DNA of 64,000 bases from Ligula intestinalis (GCA_036362985.1 JAYGXS010000002.1:7163371-7227370), one strand, 5' to 3'; shown: positions 1 to 11,307, numbered from the stretch's first letter. Notes: generated by a model from the letters alone, not told the origin. Numbers and translations: made by a program.

Positions 1-23
1 TGTTTTTAGATGGCATTTTCTAG

Positions 24-2261
24 GGTTCGGAATTTGGAATTTATATTCGTCCTTACTATCCGCCCGAAGCCTCTCGCCTGGAACGAGAGAGAGACGAAAT
101 ACGAGCGCGTGATGCCAGTGTCCCGCGCGTTGGCGAACTGAATGGCTTAATCACTAAGACTATCAACGATGGCAAACGCCAACGCTGGCATGAACTAGTT
201 TCAGATTGCAATTTCAGCGGCAACTCAGCTGCCACTTGGAAGATTTTACGCAACCTGACCAAACCCCGGGCTGATACATCAAACCAGTCTATTAGCTTTG
301 GGGACGAAAAGTTCATTTCCGACAACGGTAAGATCGCCGCGAAGATGAACAAGCTGTTCTCGCCCCGCTCGGTGCCCAGTCCCAAAAACCAGCGCCCCCT
401 TCTTCGCCTCCTCCATAAAGCCCCACCCCCAGACATTTCCTTTTCGGCTGAAGCCATCCTCACCGCCGTCAAGAAACTGAGAGCTTCGAAAGCCTTAGGA
501 CCAGATGGTCTGGCGCCTATCCATGTGTGCCACATCGGCCCGAAGGTGGCTGCCTACCTTGCCGCCCTCTTCAACCTTTCACTGGGAACGTCAATCATCC
601 CTGATTGCTGGCGCCAGTCGATCATTATCCCCCTGGTCAAAGCGGGTAAGGACCCCGGCCTTGCGACCTCTTATCGTCCAATTGCCCTCCTCAATCCATT
701 GGCGAAGATCCTGGAACGGCTCATCCACCCAATTCTGACGTCTGTGGCGGAACTATCTTGCCAGCAACATGGTTTCCGATCGGGTCGTGGAACTACAACG
801 GCGCTTTTCGAGCTCAGAAACGCTATCCTCGAGGGCTTCAATCAACAGAAGCCCGCTTCGCGGACCGTGGCTGTCTCAATTGACTTGTCACGAGCCTTTG
901 ACTGCGTCCGCCACGATCAACTCCTGCAGGACTTGGTCTCGTTGAACGTCCCGACTGGCCTGGTCCGATGGTTGGCGGATTACATCCGTGGCCCTCACGA
1001 TCGTGTCTTCTTCCGGGGCGCTCTCTCTAAGCCCTGTAAGCAGACCTGTAGCGTCCCTCAAGGCTCTGTGCTCAGCCCGACGCTCTTTAACATCTACATG
1101 CGAGAGCTCCCACTCTCCCGGGCACCTGTGCAAGTGGTATCCTATGCGGAAGATGTTACGTTCTTTTGCCGGCACCATGACATCGATCAGGCTGCACAGC
1201 TCCTCACGGAGTTCATGCATGTTGTCGAAAACTTCCTCACCCAGCGCGGAATGACGATCTCGGCAGCCAAGTTGTCCGTTACTGTTTTTACGCTTAATCC
1301 GAAGGAGTTCAATCGTCACCCGATCATCATCGTCAATGGGTCGTCCTTAGCGCTCGTCCGCAAGCCCAAACTCCTTGGTGTGCGTTTTGATCCGCTCTTC
1401 ACGTTCGCAGACCATGCCAGGGAGACCGCAAGCTAAGTAAACCGCTGCACCAAGTTCCTCAAGGCTCTAGCAGGCACATCCTGGGGCTGCGCGAAAGAGA
1501 CTCTGTCGACTGCTTTCAAGGCGCTGGCCAAGCCGCACCTCACTTATGCGGCATCAATCTGGTCTCCTACGATGAGCTCTTCCAGCCTCCGCCGCCTCCA
1601 GTCAGCCCAAAACGCTGCCCTCCGCACGATCACGGGTTGCTATAAAATGTCGCCTATAGATCATCTTCATGCAAAGGCTTCTGTTCTACCGGTCGCCCAT
1701 CACAACACTCTCCTTAGCCAGTAGTTCTGGTGGAGTTGTTCGCAACCCGGCCATCCCAATCATCACCGTTGCACCGCTCCCAAGCCCTGCCGCAACGTCC
1801 GGCCGTCTATTCGAGCACTCCACAAGGAAGCTGTTGCCTCGTCTCTCGTAGATCTACTTGTTGATAGCTCTGCCACCAATACAGGCTTCCAGCGTCTCCA
1901 CCAGAGATTCGTTGTCGAGGAGAAACGAGGTTACCGTCCCCCGGTCCTTTTGGTTGGCTATGCACCTGCGATTGCGGCCTCGGAACGACATCTCCCGAGG
2001 GTCACTCGCTGTACCCTGGCGCAACTACGCAGTGGCTACTGCATGCTCCTTCACCAGTACCAGCACCGGCTCGACCCATCCATACCCGACTGCTGTCCCG
2101 ACTGCGGCGTCTCGCCGCATGACTGCCGTCATCTGTTCGCCTGCAGTTCTGGGCCAGGCACCCACCTCACTCCCGCGGACCTGTGGCTCAAGCCGGTCGA
2201 GGTCGCGGCTTTTCTCCGTCTCCCAACTACTCCCAGTTTGGATTCCGGCGGTGATTCCTAA
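24..2261 (+). pseudogene. Jockey/I-type non-LTR retrotransposon ORF2, RT and C-terminal part, inactivated
   Basis: One reading frame runs from 24 to 2261, broken only by stops at 1434-1436 (TAA) and 1722-1724 (TAG); another stop at 21-23 marks the visible upstream limit. Reverse transcriptase blocks appear in order: GPDGLAPIH near 510, YRPIALLNP near 675, HGFRSGRGTT near 768, motif A SIDLSRAFD near 876, motif B' VPQGSVLSP near 1053, and motif C at 1143-1154. The C-terminus has the Cys/His cluster CPDCGVSPHDCRHLFAC near 2096, typical of the Jockey/I superfamily; no RNase H domain is seen. Motif C reads YAED rather than the usual YADD, so a catalytic Asp is Glu. The endonuclease half would lie left of the window. 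GC content is well above the neighbouring repeats. The family call rests on motif order and the tail cluster; the exact clade is uncertain. Confidence 0.85.
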
Positions 2262-2582
2262 TCCAACTATGGGCTACGACACACACACACAGCCGAGCAT
2301 ATGACAGGCGTCACGCGAGGTCTTCTGCAGTCGCCCACGGAGAGGCAGAGGCCAATCCACGACCAGCAGAATGACCAGGGTCGGTGCATTGGGCCAACCC
2401 CAATCAACGTCCAGCAGGATGACCAGGGTGCGCACGTAACCCACCCCTATCATACGGGACAGTCAGCAAGACCTAACCGCGACATGAAATAAACCCCACC
2501 AGTCTGTTTAGCAGCACCTGATGTGTAGACCAGACAGCCATCTTACGGTCCGCTTGTTATCTATATCACGCAAACCAGAGTA
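2262..2582. other. LINE 3' flank with an AC run and an imperfect 48-bp duplication
   Basis: A short ACACAC run at about 2278-2290 follows the LINE stop codon. An imperfect direct duplication then occurs with copies starting at about 2352 and 2400 (CCAGCAGAATGACCAGGGT against CCAGCAGGATGACCAGGGT). No gene is seen. The short open frame over 2301-2492 is explained by the duplication. Confidence 0.5.
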
Positions 2583-2840
2583 GTCAAGTCAAGTAAAATT
2601 TATTGGAGGAAATATAGGCAAACGCCTTTGAACTCCCTCTTGGTACATAGGATTTCAGAAATTCATCGGCATAGCCAAACATTCCAAAGAAGTCGTTGAC
2701 ACAATTTCAGACGACTACTCGCTTGTTTCAAGTAATACACTCACACTCAGTTTACAAGAGCCAGCAGTGTAACTGATGAAGAAGAGCAGACAGTAAAAAA
2801 GCTCCTAAGGCTGGTTTATAATTCAAAATGGAATGTCGTT
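2583..2840 (-). mobile_element. 5'-truncated CR1-type 3' end (minus strand)
   Basis: Read on the minus strand, this block ends in a small hairpin (AGGCG TT TGCCT), then AATAAATTT and a TTGAC pentamer run. The CR1 copies at 31.3, 57.2 and 58.0 kb share the layout of hairpin, A/T stretch and short tandem tail. A second copy lies at 8529-8790, and the two stay similar as far as AAAATGGAATGTC. No coding sequence is retained. Confidence 0.6.
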
Positions 2841-2939
2841 TGAAGATCTGCCTCGAAATTTGTTTGCACAAATAAATCCTGCTGTATAGGCTTTTTTAAA
2901 ATACTAATGATTTTTGCTCTGCAGTGATGAACTGAAACT

Positions 2940-4975
2940 GAAAATTAATTGTGGCAATCTCCTGGGTAACTGCTAACAAGAGGCAGAGCTCTAAACTGAA
3001 TCTCAAGAATTGGAACTCATCTTGTTATTGGACATATTTTGTACAGAAGAGCACTTTTTATTGAATAAAGATGGTGAAACAAAGTCTCCAGAGACATCAA
3101 CATTTTATTCCTATTACAAACTAGCAATAAACAAGTTTTTTGTTACCACTGTTGCTGCCTGAAGACGCACACTGAAATTACTACAGGTCACTGTGTGTCC
3201 CTGCTCGTTAATGAAAACATATCGGGAGTTTTTGAGACTATCTTAACTGATAAACGAGTTACTTTTGTAGGGTCAGTACGAAAACAGACTCTGTGCAATT
3301 TCCCGTAGATTCATCAGCTTTGTCACAGTGCATCTCTATTCATTTCATTCCAACAACAAAGCCTCAGAGCTTTTTAGCATTCGAAAATGCAGTACGGAAG
3401 GGTGAGGTCAGGATCATACAGTTTTTGCCGTCTATGCGCTAAAGAGAAGACTTCTTTGAAGCTGTTCTTCGAGGCGGTCTGCGACGTAGGCTGAGCTTCG
3501 ATGCCTCAAAAACACAGCTTCATCACGCGCTTCTTTTAAAGAAATACCAAGAAGCTTTTAATCATTTTAAACTTACCGAAAGTGTCAGTGAGACATAATT
3601 CATTGAGACTTAGGGCTGCACCGACTTACTAACGGAAGATGTCTATTCCGCTGTGCTTTGGAATGCACATTGGTGACATAATTTATTGTTTCAGCTAAAA
3701 AACACACAACAGGACCGATGAAGCCACTGAAGGCCTTAACTGCCCATGAATCCGTTTAACGAGTCTGCAGATTTAGAAGGAGGCTCCCTATGATAACCTA
3801 TGTAGCTGCAGACTACAGAGTGTAGCAGTGAAGAATTAAGTTGCTAGAAACCTTTCCTGTGCCCACTTAAAATTAACCTGTTCCTCCTGCCAGTGGGATC
3901 AGGGTACAAAACAAGACCTCTCTCAAAATACGGAGAAGACACACACCTAAATCGTGGTTGGAGGTTAGGGCACACGTCACAACATGAGAATTTTAGAATC
4001 TTCAAAGACATATATTCGGTGAAGTTCCTACACCCTATGAGTCAGAAGTAGAGCAGATATCAGCATTATTACATTCGTTCCTTGTGTGAAGACTTGTAGC
4101 CACCTCGGATAACGCCTTCTAAGAGAGTTTGAATGTCGTATATGTTGAGGTTCTTGCAAGTTAAAGCTCGGACGGTGAAGTTCGCATGACAAAGATGAAG
4201 GTGAGGGTAGACTTGCGCTGCATCGGCCACACCCCCTCACCTAGGTCCGAAGTCATGATCAAGTCAAGAAGACCGGTGACGAGGGAGAGCACAGGCGGCT
4301 GGTGTGACCGATGCTGACCCTAGGCGTCTGGTCAGCCCTTGTTTGGTGACCACTGAGTGGAAGTATTCTAGAGGCCACTGGTTGTCTGCGTGTACGATAT
4401 GCATGACCTGCACCCCGAAACAGGTGTTTGAGCGGCTTACAGCTCACATTTGTGAGAATTCCATAGAAGTCGCCTTATAAAGTAGCCATTGCAACCTGAA
4501 ATTCAGGCTTCGTAAGTCTGTTTTTTCCCCATCATTGCTCATAAACATTACAAGCACATTTGTCGATGTTCTTCTGCATGTCATCGGCGCAAGGAACACC
4601 AGGACTTCACACAAACGATGTGAGCGGCTGTCAGCCCACTTGTTTGACAATGCAAAAGAAGATAGAGCCTATGCAGCCTGAGGGTAAGGCCAGCAGCCAG
4701 CCACTTCAGACTGCGAGATCTGAGTACAAGTGTCGGTTGGCAAGCTTCCAAACTGCGTCACTTAGCGTCCTGTGATAATGTCAGGCTGTGATTGCGCAAC
4801 AGCAGAAGAACCCCAGGGAAGTTCTCATTGCGAACACGTGTTGTATACCTTGCGCAAATTCAAGGCTTGCGTTGTGTGAAAAGTAACCAACGCTTACGCA
4901 CCAACGGTCAATGTGCCCGTGGTCTTCTCCCTTACTCTGACTGATTTCTAACAAACCTACTGCAAGCAATGTTGA
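2940..4975 (+). repeat. R2+R1 non-coding repeat, copy A (~2 kb)
   Basis: This is a non-coding unit made of R2 (about 2940-4180) followed by R1 (about 4180-4975). It aligns by eye with copy B at an offset of about 2068 bp (AAAGTCTCCAGAGACAT near 3082 and near 5143) and with copy C at 21.5-23.1 kb. R1 is recognised by ATGATCAAGTCAAG near 4255, by CTGCATGTCATCGGC near 4574 and by CCACTTCAGACTGCGAGATC near 4701. No long reading frame, poly-A tail or clear terminal inverted repeat was found, so the class is unknown. The boundaries are approximate. Confidence 0.65.
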
Positions 4976-5009
4976 TTTAAGCAGTTATAATCCGCAGCAG
5001 AAAAGTAAT

Positions 5010-6460
5010 GGGAGTAATTTTATGAATACCTACTAATAAGAGACAAAACCTCCAACCGAATTTCCTAAATCGAAATTCTTCTTGTTGTTGGACCTCTTTC
5101 TGCACAGACGAGCACGTCCAAAAAATTAAGATGGTAAAATAAAGTCTCCAGAGACATTAAAATTACATCTCTTTTTGAAACTTTGTTATTAAAACTGTTG
5201 CTGCTTGTAACTGCTGCCGCTATCGACCGTCTGTTGTACTCTGACGCACGATGGATGTTCTGCCGGTTGCAGTTTGTCACTGCTGATTAATGAAAGACGA
5301 AAGAGGAGTTTCAGATCATCTTAACTTTTCAAAGAGTTATTTCTTTAGAGGCCATAGAAGAACAGCCTCCGTGGAATCTCCCGCATATTCATCATCCTTG
5401 TTACAGTTTAACCATCTTCATTTAATTCCAGCGAAAAAGCCTCAAAGCTTTTGAGCCTTCGAAAGCGGACGACAGAAGGGCGAGGTAAGAGTTTCAAAGA
5501 ATTTGCCGTCTAAACGCGGAATAAAGGGATGCTTTGAAGTTGTTCTTCAAGATAGCCTGCGGCTTTGATGTCTCAAACGCAGCTTAATCATGCACTTCTT
5601 TTCGAGGAATTCCAAGACGCTTTTAACCATTCTGAACCTACTGACAATCACAGTTAGGCATTAATTATTGATACTCCGGGGTTCAGCGGTCTGGTTACGG
5701 AAGATGTATGTTCTGGTGTGATCTGAAGCTCATATTTGACGACATAATTTATTGCTTCACCCCATTGTCAAGAAAACGCACAGCAGGACCGAGGAAGCCA
5801 GTGAAGGCGTTGACTGTCTGTGAATCTGTTTGACAAATTGGCCTACCCGGTTGGAGATTTAGATGTAGGCCTCCTATAGCCACCTATGTAGCTGCAGACT
5901 ATATACCGTATAAAATGAAAGCTAACGCTGCTAGATACACCCCAAATTCCCACATAAAAGGAAGCCATCCCCCTGTCACTAGGGTTAATTTACAGATAAC
6001 AACTTGTCCAAGAGGACAGAGAAGACAAAGGTTTAACTCGTGGTTATGAATGCTTGCTTTTGAGAGTAAGGGCACACGGCACTACACAAAGATTTCAGAA
6101 TCTTCAAAGATGTATATTCTTGAAACTCCCTACGCCCTGTGATCCAAAGGTATGATATATTACAGCTGTAGTATGTTTGTTCCTTGTATAATGATGACTG
6201 TTATCTTACCTGTCTTCTTTGTTGATTTCCGGAATGAAAAGATGCACTGTGACCTATGCAGTGACATTCTCTGTAGAGACATTTACCCACATATAAGAGT
6301 AGGTTCACCGTGTATCCAACAGTAAGTAAAGGCAAGGACAGTGACATTTGCGTGAAATAGATTAAAGTGAGAATAGACTTATGCTGCATCTATCACACTC
6401 CCTCCCTCTTCTCAACCTGGGCCCAGAGTCATGATCAAGTCAAGGGGACCAAAGACCTGA
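5010..6460 (+). repeat. R2+R1 repeat, copy B (truncated), in tandem with copy A
   Basis: A direct, diverged copy of the R2 block begins right after copy A and ends about 120 bp into R1 (ATGATCAAGTCAAGGGGACC near 6432). Shared landmarks with A and C include GACATAATTTATTG near 5740 and TATGTAGCTGCAGACTA near 5884. Many small indels suggest an old duplication. Confidence 0.6.
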
Positions 6461-6771
6461 AACAAAAGATTTTATTCGAGAAATATTATTGGCGGCAACA
6501 ATCGGAATAGTAGTTTTGGGCGGCCAGCTCTACTTATATTTCAGGCGAAAAGAAAAACGGAACTTGAACCAGGGTTGAAGTGGCCCTTTAACTTCTGACT
6601 TCATCCGTTAACTTATATATGTTCCCCTTTTGCCAGTCGCGATCGGTGATATTCAGATGTATCTTGGGGTTGCGTTCATCCACTTAGCCTGGTTGCAAGA
6701 CTGAATACTAGTGGCCTGTTTTTATTTTGGATCTCAGTTCGGAGCCTCGTAGGAGGTTTCCGTTAATGGTT
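6461..6771. other. No gene seen
   Basis: Unique-looking sequence lies between the end of copy B and the LTR-like block. No open frame with protein similarity was recognised. Confidence 0.4.
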
Positions 6772-7365
6772 CTGTTAGGGCAGCCCGGACGCGAGTTATC
6801 AATCGAGAAATCCTGACAGTACCAGAACAAACGGACCTTACTGGCGACCGGTTCATGCAGTTACAAGCGACCTTCAAAGGGCGGACATTGGGCCAGGACA
6901 ACAGAGGCACGCGCAAGCGATACTGCCTCGTGGCCGGATTGCTGTTGTCTGGAGGTCACGATGAGGACAGATGCACAGGCGCGCGTAAGTAAGCGCGCGC
7001 ACAGCCACTCGTGGAGGGCCTTTAAATATTCTGCCACCGCTGAAGGCGGCCACTCTTTTGCTGGAGACGCTGCCGACGACCCAAGATTCTGCTGCTAGTA
7101 ACAAGAAGTGCTGTTGGCCGGGACGAGCTACCGACGACAGAAGACAACGCTGATGTACAAGTAGAACTAGTAACAGTAAATGACTATCTGCTATCCTGTT
7201 CTGCTTTCTCTTCCTAACACGTAACTGGAGGACATAACCGGTGTTGACACAGGAACACACTAGGTTATAACAGTGGTGACGCAGGTGATCGAACCAGACG
7301 CAGGTGAACCCTAAGTTATAACTGGTGTTGATACAGGAATACACTCGGTTATAACAGGTTCCTTA
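6772..7365 (+). mobile_element. Possible solo LTR plus leader of an LTR retrotransposon
   Basis: A GC-rich block opens with TGTTAGGGCAGCC at 6772 and reaches GGTTATAACA near 7269. TGGTGACGCAGGTGATCGAACC-like sequence follows immediately (22 bases, only partly matching known leaders), which resembles the start of Ty3/Gypsy leaders. A TTTAAATA box lies near 7021. The end segment (GGTGTTGACACAGGAACACAC near 7237) is repeated about 85 bp later with small changes. No gag or pol was found beside it, and no second LTR was located, so the identity is tentative. Confidence 0.35.
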
Positions 7366-7669
7366 TAAGCAATGCCCTAATTTACGATGCAAAACTAACT
7401 TCTTATTTGGTTGTGGTCTATCATTTAGTTTATTTATTATTTCATGTGTTTATTTTTGAGTTTTACTAGTTTTAGTCTAGTTTTAGGGTTATTTAGCTTT
7501 GCTGTATTTAACTATGGTGCTGCTTATAAGGCACTCTTGTCAGGTATTCTAGCCGGTTAAATTTACAATTGCCATAAAGACTAGAATTTACACTCTCCAC
7601 TCTTCATCAGCTGGCTCCCAGGTAACAGTTCGACCATCGTTTTCGATGCGATCCACCTGTGTTCTACAG
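7366..7669. other. No gene seen (AT-rich)
   Basis: T-rich sequence with runs such as TTTAGTTTATTTATTATTT. No repeat partner or coding signal was recognised. Confidence 0.4.
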
Positions 7670-7800
7670 CAAGATGGCGCAGGGACGGTGACTTCTGCGA
7701 GACTTGACTTTAAGTGAGAGTAGATTTGCGCTGCATCGAGCACACTCCCGCACCTTCTTCCGTAGTCATAATCAAGTCAAGGAGACCTGTAGTGGTCCTT
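7670..7800 (+). repeat. R1 repeat, head fragment
   Basis: It matches the R1 start: GATTTGCGCTGCATCGAGC near 7723 and then ATAATCAAGTCAAGGAGACC near 7769, as in the copies at 4.2 and 6.4 kb. The match ends abruptly after 7800. Confidence 0.55.
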
Positions 7801-8300
7801 TCTGTCCGACGCCCTCCTAACTTTTGACGCCACAGGCGAGGTCACTCAGAACAAAGGACCTCGCGCAAAAGCAGTTTCCCCGCATGCCTCAAGGCATGCG
7901 CAAGCGGACCGGCAACCGCCACTGCTGCCAGATGCAACTGACACGCACCCAAACGCACGCACCATGTTTCCCCCATTCTGGCCTCAACCCACAGTAGCTT
8001 GACCTTAATCTGTCCAATGAGATTCCCGCTTTAGTAGACTGACCTCATTTAGTAGTTTGGCCTCACTCCGTGGGACAAAGATGACAATGCGTTGTCAACC
8101 TTCAGGCATCACTCCGAACCCGACCCGACTAGGAAACGGAGACATCTGTCCGCGAGGCAAAACTCTTTGCATCTATTTTCCTATCCCTCTCCAGAATACA
8201 CCATTCCTAAAAATCTGGCTTTCCCACCGTCTTCTCTCCTCTCCTAAGGAACCGGGCCCGGAGAATCGTAGCTGTTTGGGTCAACCTTTTTAGCCTTAAC
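7801..8300. other. No gene seen
   Basis: Moderately GC-rich sequence. The open frame over 8057-8293 has no recognised domain and overlaps opposite-strand frames of similar length, so it is not called. Confidence 0.4.
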
Positions 8301-9360
8301 ATCTGTCGATAGACCAGTGGCGTGGGAGGGTGCAGGCGGCTGGCGCGACCAAAGCCACCCCTAGGCATTGAGTCACCCCTGTCATGGAGTCCACGGAAAG
8401 GGAATGCCCTAGCGACCATAATAAGAATGAATCATTGGAGCATGGCTCTCAGTTTGCCAGTCGGCCACATCCTACCTGCGTGTACCGCGTACATACATGA
8501 CCTGGTCCCCGAACCGCAACCACAAGGATGTCAAGTCAAGTCAAATTTATTAAAGGAAATATAGGCAAACGCCTTTGAACTCCCTCTTGGTACATAGGAT
8601 TTAAGAAATGCATCGGCAAAGCCGAACATTCTAAAGAAGTCCTTGACACAGTTTCAAACGACTACTCGCTTGTTTCAAGTAATAAACTCACACGCAGTTT
8701 ACACGAGCCAGCAGTGTAACTGAGGAAGAATAGCAGACAGTGAAAAAACTCCTAAGGCTGGCTCATAATTCAAAATGGAATGTCATTTGTGGTTTTTAGG
8801 AGAAAAACTGTCGCTCGTGGGGAAGCATGTGAATGATAGGGGCATGATGCTTCTGTGAATGTTGACGGTAGCCATGGCGTCCATGACGAGTAATATCTAC
8901 ACCCCAAGGACCATATGAGGAGGAGACCTCGGAGTCCCCACAAAGGATGTGAGCGACTCACAACTCACATACGTGTGACAAGGTCATAAAAAGCGTTAAC
9001 TCTCTGTCAGGTTCCAAAAACTTGTTTTTTTCCATAATGGCTCATAGACATCCAACGAACTTTTGTCGATGTTAATCATCGGCGCCAGAAACACCAGGAT
9101 ATCACACAAAGGGTGTCAACGACTGAAAGCCCCCTTGTTTGAGAATGCAAGATAAGATGAAGCCATTGCCAGTAGCCAGCCACTTCAGACTGCGAGATCT
9201 GAGTACAATTGGAGGTTGGCAACCTTCTGAACTGAGTCACTCAGCGTCCCGTGACAGGCAAGCAGCAGAAAAGCCCCAGGCAAATGCTCACCACAAGCAC
9301 GTGCTATATACGCTGCTCGAATTCGAGGCTTGCGCTGTGTGATGCTGGGCTTGGTAACTT
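8300..9360 (+). repeat. R1 repeat copy interrupted by a CR1 3' end
   Basis: R1 sequence runs from about 8300 (GCTGGCGCGACCAAAGCCAC near 8338) to about 8528. It resumes near 8930 (CCCCACAAAGGATGTGAGCG) and continues to about 9350 (CACTTCAGACTGCGAGATCTG near 9180). The interruption is the minus-strand CR1 end at 8529-8790 plus unassigned sequence. Confidence 0.6.
8529..8790 (-). mobile_element. 5'-truncated CR1-type 3' end nested in R1
   Basis: A near copy of the block at 2583-2840, sharing GCAAACGCCTTTGAACTCCC and the CAAGTCAAG boundary. On the minus strand it ends with the hairpin plus TTGAC tail described there. It splits an R1 copy, so it arrived after R1. Confidence 0.6.
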
Positions 9361-9399
9361 GTGATATAGGACCTTCCCACTGCGAATAATCTTTTGTCT

Positions 9400-9790
9400 A
9401 CAAAAATGACTAGCAACAACAGATTATTTTCGGTTCGAAATGGCCTTATATTTTGCACATTCATATGCGTTCGATGCAGCACATATCTTAGTCATATTCC
9501 GTCTTGACTGACTACAGAATCAAAGAAAGAGACGTTACAAGGCGTAAGGAAGGTTGGTACACTCTACTTACCCTTCTTCAGTAGTTTGCAATTTTGCATG
9601 ACAAACTGCCTCTTTTATGTATCTGTTGGCTGCACACCGCTATCCAAGGTATGCGTTCATGTGGCTCAACCACTTCGGTAAACTTCTTACTTGGTGGTAT
9701 GGCAATTGTGTCGTCTACTATATGCTTTGCTTTATTTAGATTAATTGTGCAATTTTATAAATTTGAAGCAGTTGTGTCCCGGTAAAAATT
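9400..9790 (+). repeat. R3 repeat copy
   Basis: Shares ordered landmarks with 17411-17765: CATTCATATGCGTTCGA, then AGTAGTTTGCAATTTTG near 9580, then CATGTGGCTCA near 9658, then TGTTTTATTTAGAT-like sequence. A short inverted piece lies at 23574-23690 and a direct piece at 26095-26245. Non-coding. Its repeated presence beside HHR motifs suggests it belongs to a PLE pseudo-LTR; this is inference. Confidence 0.55.
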
Positions 9791-10079
9791 TAAAATAGGC
9801 CTATTTGGTAGGATTACTGACATGCATAAATTTCGTGACGGCTAATTAGCTGCATCTTGTCGCTGCGTGATAATAATAATGAAGAGAACATACAAAAGTT
9901 TGAAATTTCACGTAATAAATGGCATAACAGCAAGGATAATCGCTGAGAGAAAGATTCAACGGCGGACACGGGCGCACCCAAGAACTGACAGCTCGTTGAC
10001 TGAGCAGAAGCTCGTAAGGTGAAACACATTTCCAGCTAGTGACTCGTTTGTTGCCTTAAATGCTCTTATATGGGACTTT
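9791..10079. other. No gene seen
   Basis: AT-rich spacer between R3 and R4. The minus-strand open frame over 9814-10029 shows no recognisable domain. Confidence 0.4.
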
Positions 10080-10560
10080 TCAGCATCCGAGGCTCCAATG
10101 TATGCATAAGCGGTATTTCGATGGCATGATCATCTGCAAAGTGTACACTGGGTAGCCAAGGCCAACGGAATACTCATCATAAATGCGGGAAGGAAATATT
10201 TGGGCATTTTTAACTACCTCAACAATTACTTTATGACCCGAGAAGTAAATCCTTAGAAACAAAGGGTTTCATGCTCGCTTCGAAAGTTAATGTGCTTATT
10301 TTAAGTGAAATTCATCACCTACTTTGGCATAACATGTACAGTTCACAAGCTGCCAACAAGCAATTAATGTCATAAGAAAGTGTGAATGATTTACATTCTG
10401 AAAGTACAGGTACTGGCTTAACACTCTTCGTACGAGACGAGCGAATATTGTGTTGAAGTGGTCTTATCAATTAAACATGAATATACGGTGTAAGGACATA
10501 TATCTTAGTCATATTTTGTACTATTGGAGGAGGATTGGCAGATTTGAATAAGTAGATTGA
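10080..10560 (+). repeat. R4 repeat copy (with the start of R3)
   Basis: Aligns with 17070-17410. Shared landmarks are GGTAGCCAA near 10151, ATTTGGGCA/ATTTGGCCA, GGCATAACATGTACAGTTCAC near 10326, and AATTAATGTCAT/CAATCAGTATCAT. Near 10497 it passes into CATATATCTTAGTCATATT, which is R3 sequence. R4 directly precedes R3 at 17 kb as well, so the two may form one ~700-bp unit. Confidence 0.55.
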
Positions 10561-10619
10561 CTCAAATGTGAAAAATTCTATCCTGACTGAGAAGAATATA
10601 TATAGAGAGAAAAGGAGAT

Positions 10620-10760
10620 TTTTCGATCACCGTAATCATAATTTTACTCGTCTGATCTTTTGGGCTCTTTCTGTAGTCCATCGTCCGGGGTAAAAGGCGT
10701 CAACGAAAGACAAGCAACAGTTATAGGAGGCAGGGCCAATCAACTGGTACAGAGAGGGGG
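10620..10760 (-). repeat. PLE terminal block with a decayed hammerhead motif (minus strand)
   Basis: On the minus strand this reads CCTATAACTGTTGCTTG, then CGGACGATGGACT, then AAAATTATGATTACGGTGATCG. It aligns with the plus-strand block at 16040-16175, which carries an exact CTGACGA core. Here the core is CGGACGA and the GAAA/cleavage segment is lost. It lies just 3' of the minus-strand PLE fragment at 10837-11307, as expected for that element's 3' terminal repeat. Confidence 0.55.
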
Positions 10761-10836
10761 AGGGAAATCAACCACCAGTGCCATCAATCCGGAGATGCCT
10801 GCGCAAGGCGATGTATGTCGCCTCTTGATCGATAAA

Positions 10837-11307
10837 TCAATTGAGTGAGTTCTTATCCGAGGCCCAGGCTTCAATCAGTTCTCGGCCTGTCTTGATGCCG
10901 GCGTGCGCGATTATCCTCGCAGCTACGAAGTTAAACTCATGACCGGTCTCGTAGGTGTGGGCAGCCACTTCCGTTAATGCGTCACCCAGTCGTACAGCCA
11001 GCTTATGTTCGTGTATGTGCGAACCAAGCATGTGTCCTGTCTGGCCTCTGTAATTTCGGGGACAGTTTAGACATGATATGCGATACACAACGCCTGACAG
11101 CTCACTGGGATTTAATCGGTCCGTTATTCTCATGACCCAGTTGTGTGTGGTAGCCTTGAGATGGTGTGCAATTCCAACGCCTATTCCCGCAGCACCCTTG
11201 ATGTATGGCAGCGCATGCCATATCGTACAGGTTGATTCTGGTTGAGTCCTCGGAGGGCGAGAACGTAGGCATGGGCGTATTAAGGCCTTCGGATAGCTAT
11301 TCCACAC
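10837..11307 (-). pseudogene. Penelope-like element C-terminus: linker plus GIY-YIG endonuclease
   Basis: An open minus-strand frame of 156 codons ends in TGA at 10837-10839. It contains the PLE linker (GIAHHLKATT), then the GIY-YIG-like module SGVVYRISCLNC...NYRGQTG...HIHEHKL, then the conserved tail AAHTYETGHEFNF and GRELIEAWASD. In PLEs this domain nicks target DNA and is fused downstream of the RT. Here YIG reads YRG, and the usual catalytic Arg of the R-x-H-E-H segment appears replaced (SHIHEHK). The frame is otherwise well kept. The RT portion is missing: upstream of it lies an RT fragment on the opposite strand (11580-11755). The first Met is unlikely to be a native start. Confidence 0.8.

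Noticed and set aside
56..535. 159-codon minus-strand open frame
   Set aside because: Lies opposite the plus-strand LINE coding frame, has biased low-complexity composition and no recognisable domain; a shadow of the real frame.
888..1319. 143-codon minus-strand open frame
   Set aside because: Antisense to the RT motifs A to C of the Jockey-type LINE.
6874..7344. 156-codon minus-strand open frame
   Set aside because: Covers the LTR-like block antisense; Cys- and Leu-rich with no domain, and better explained by that repeat.
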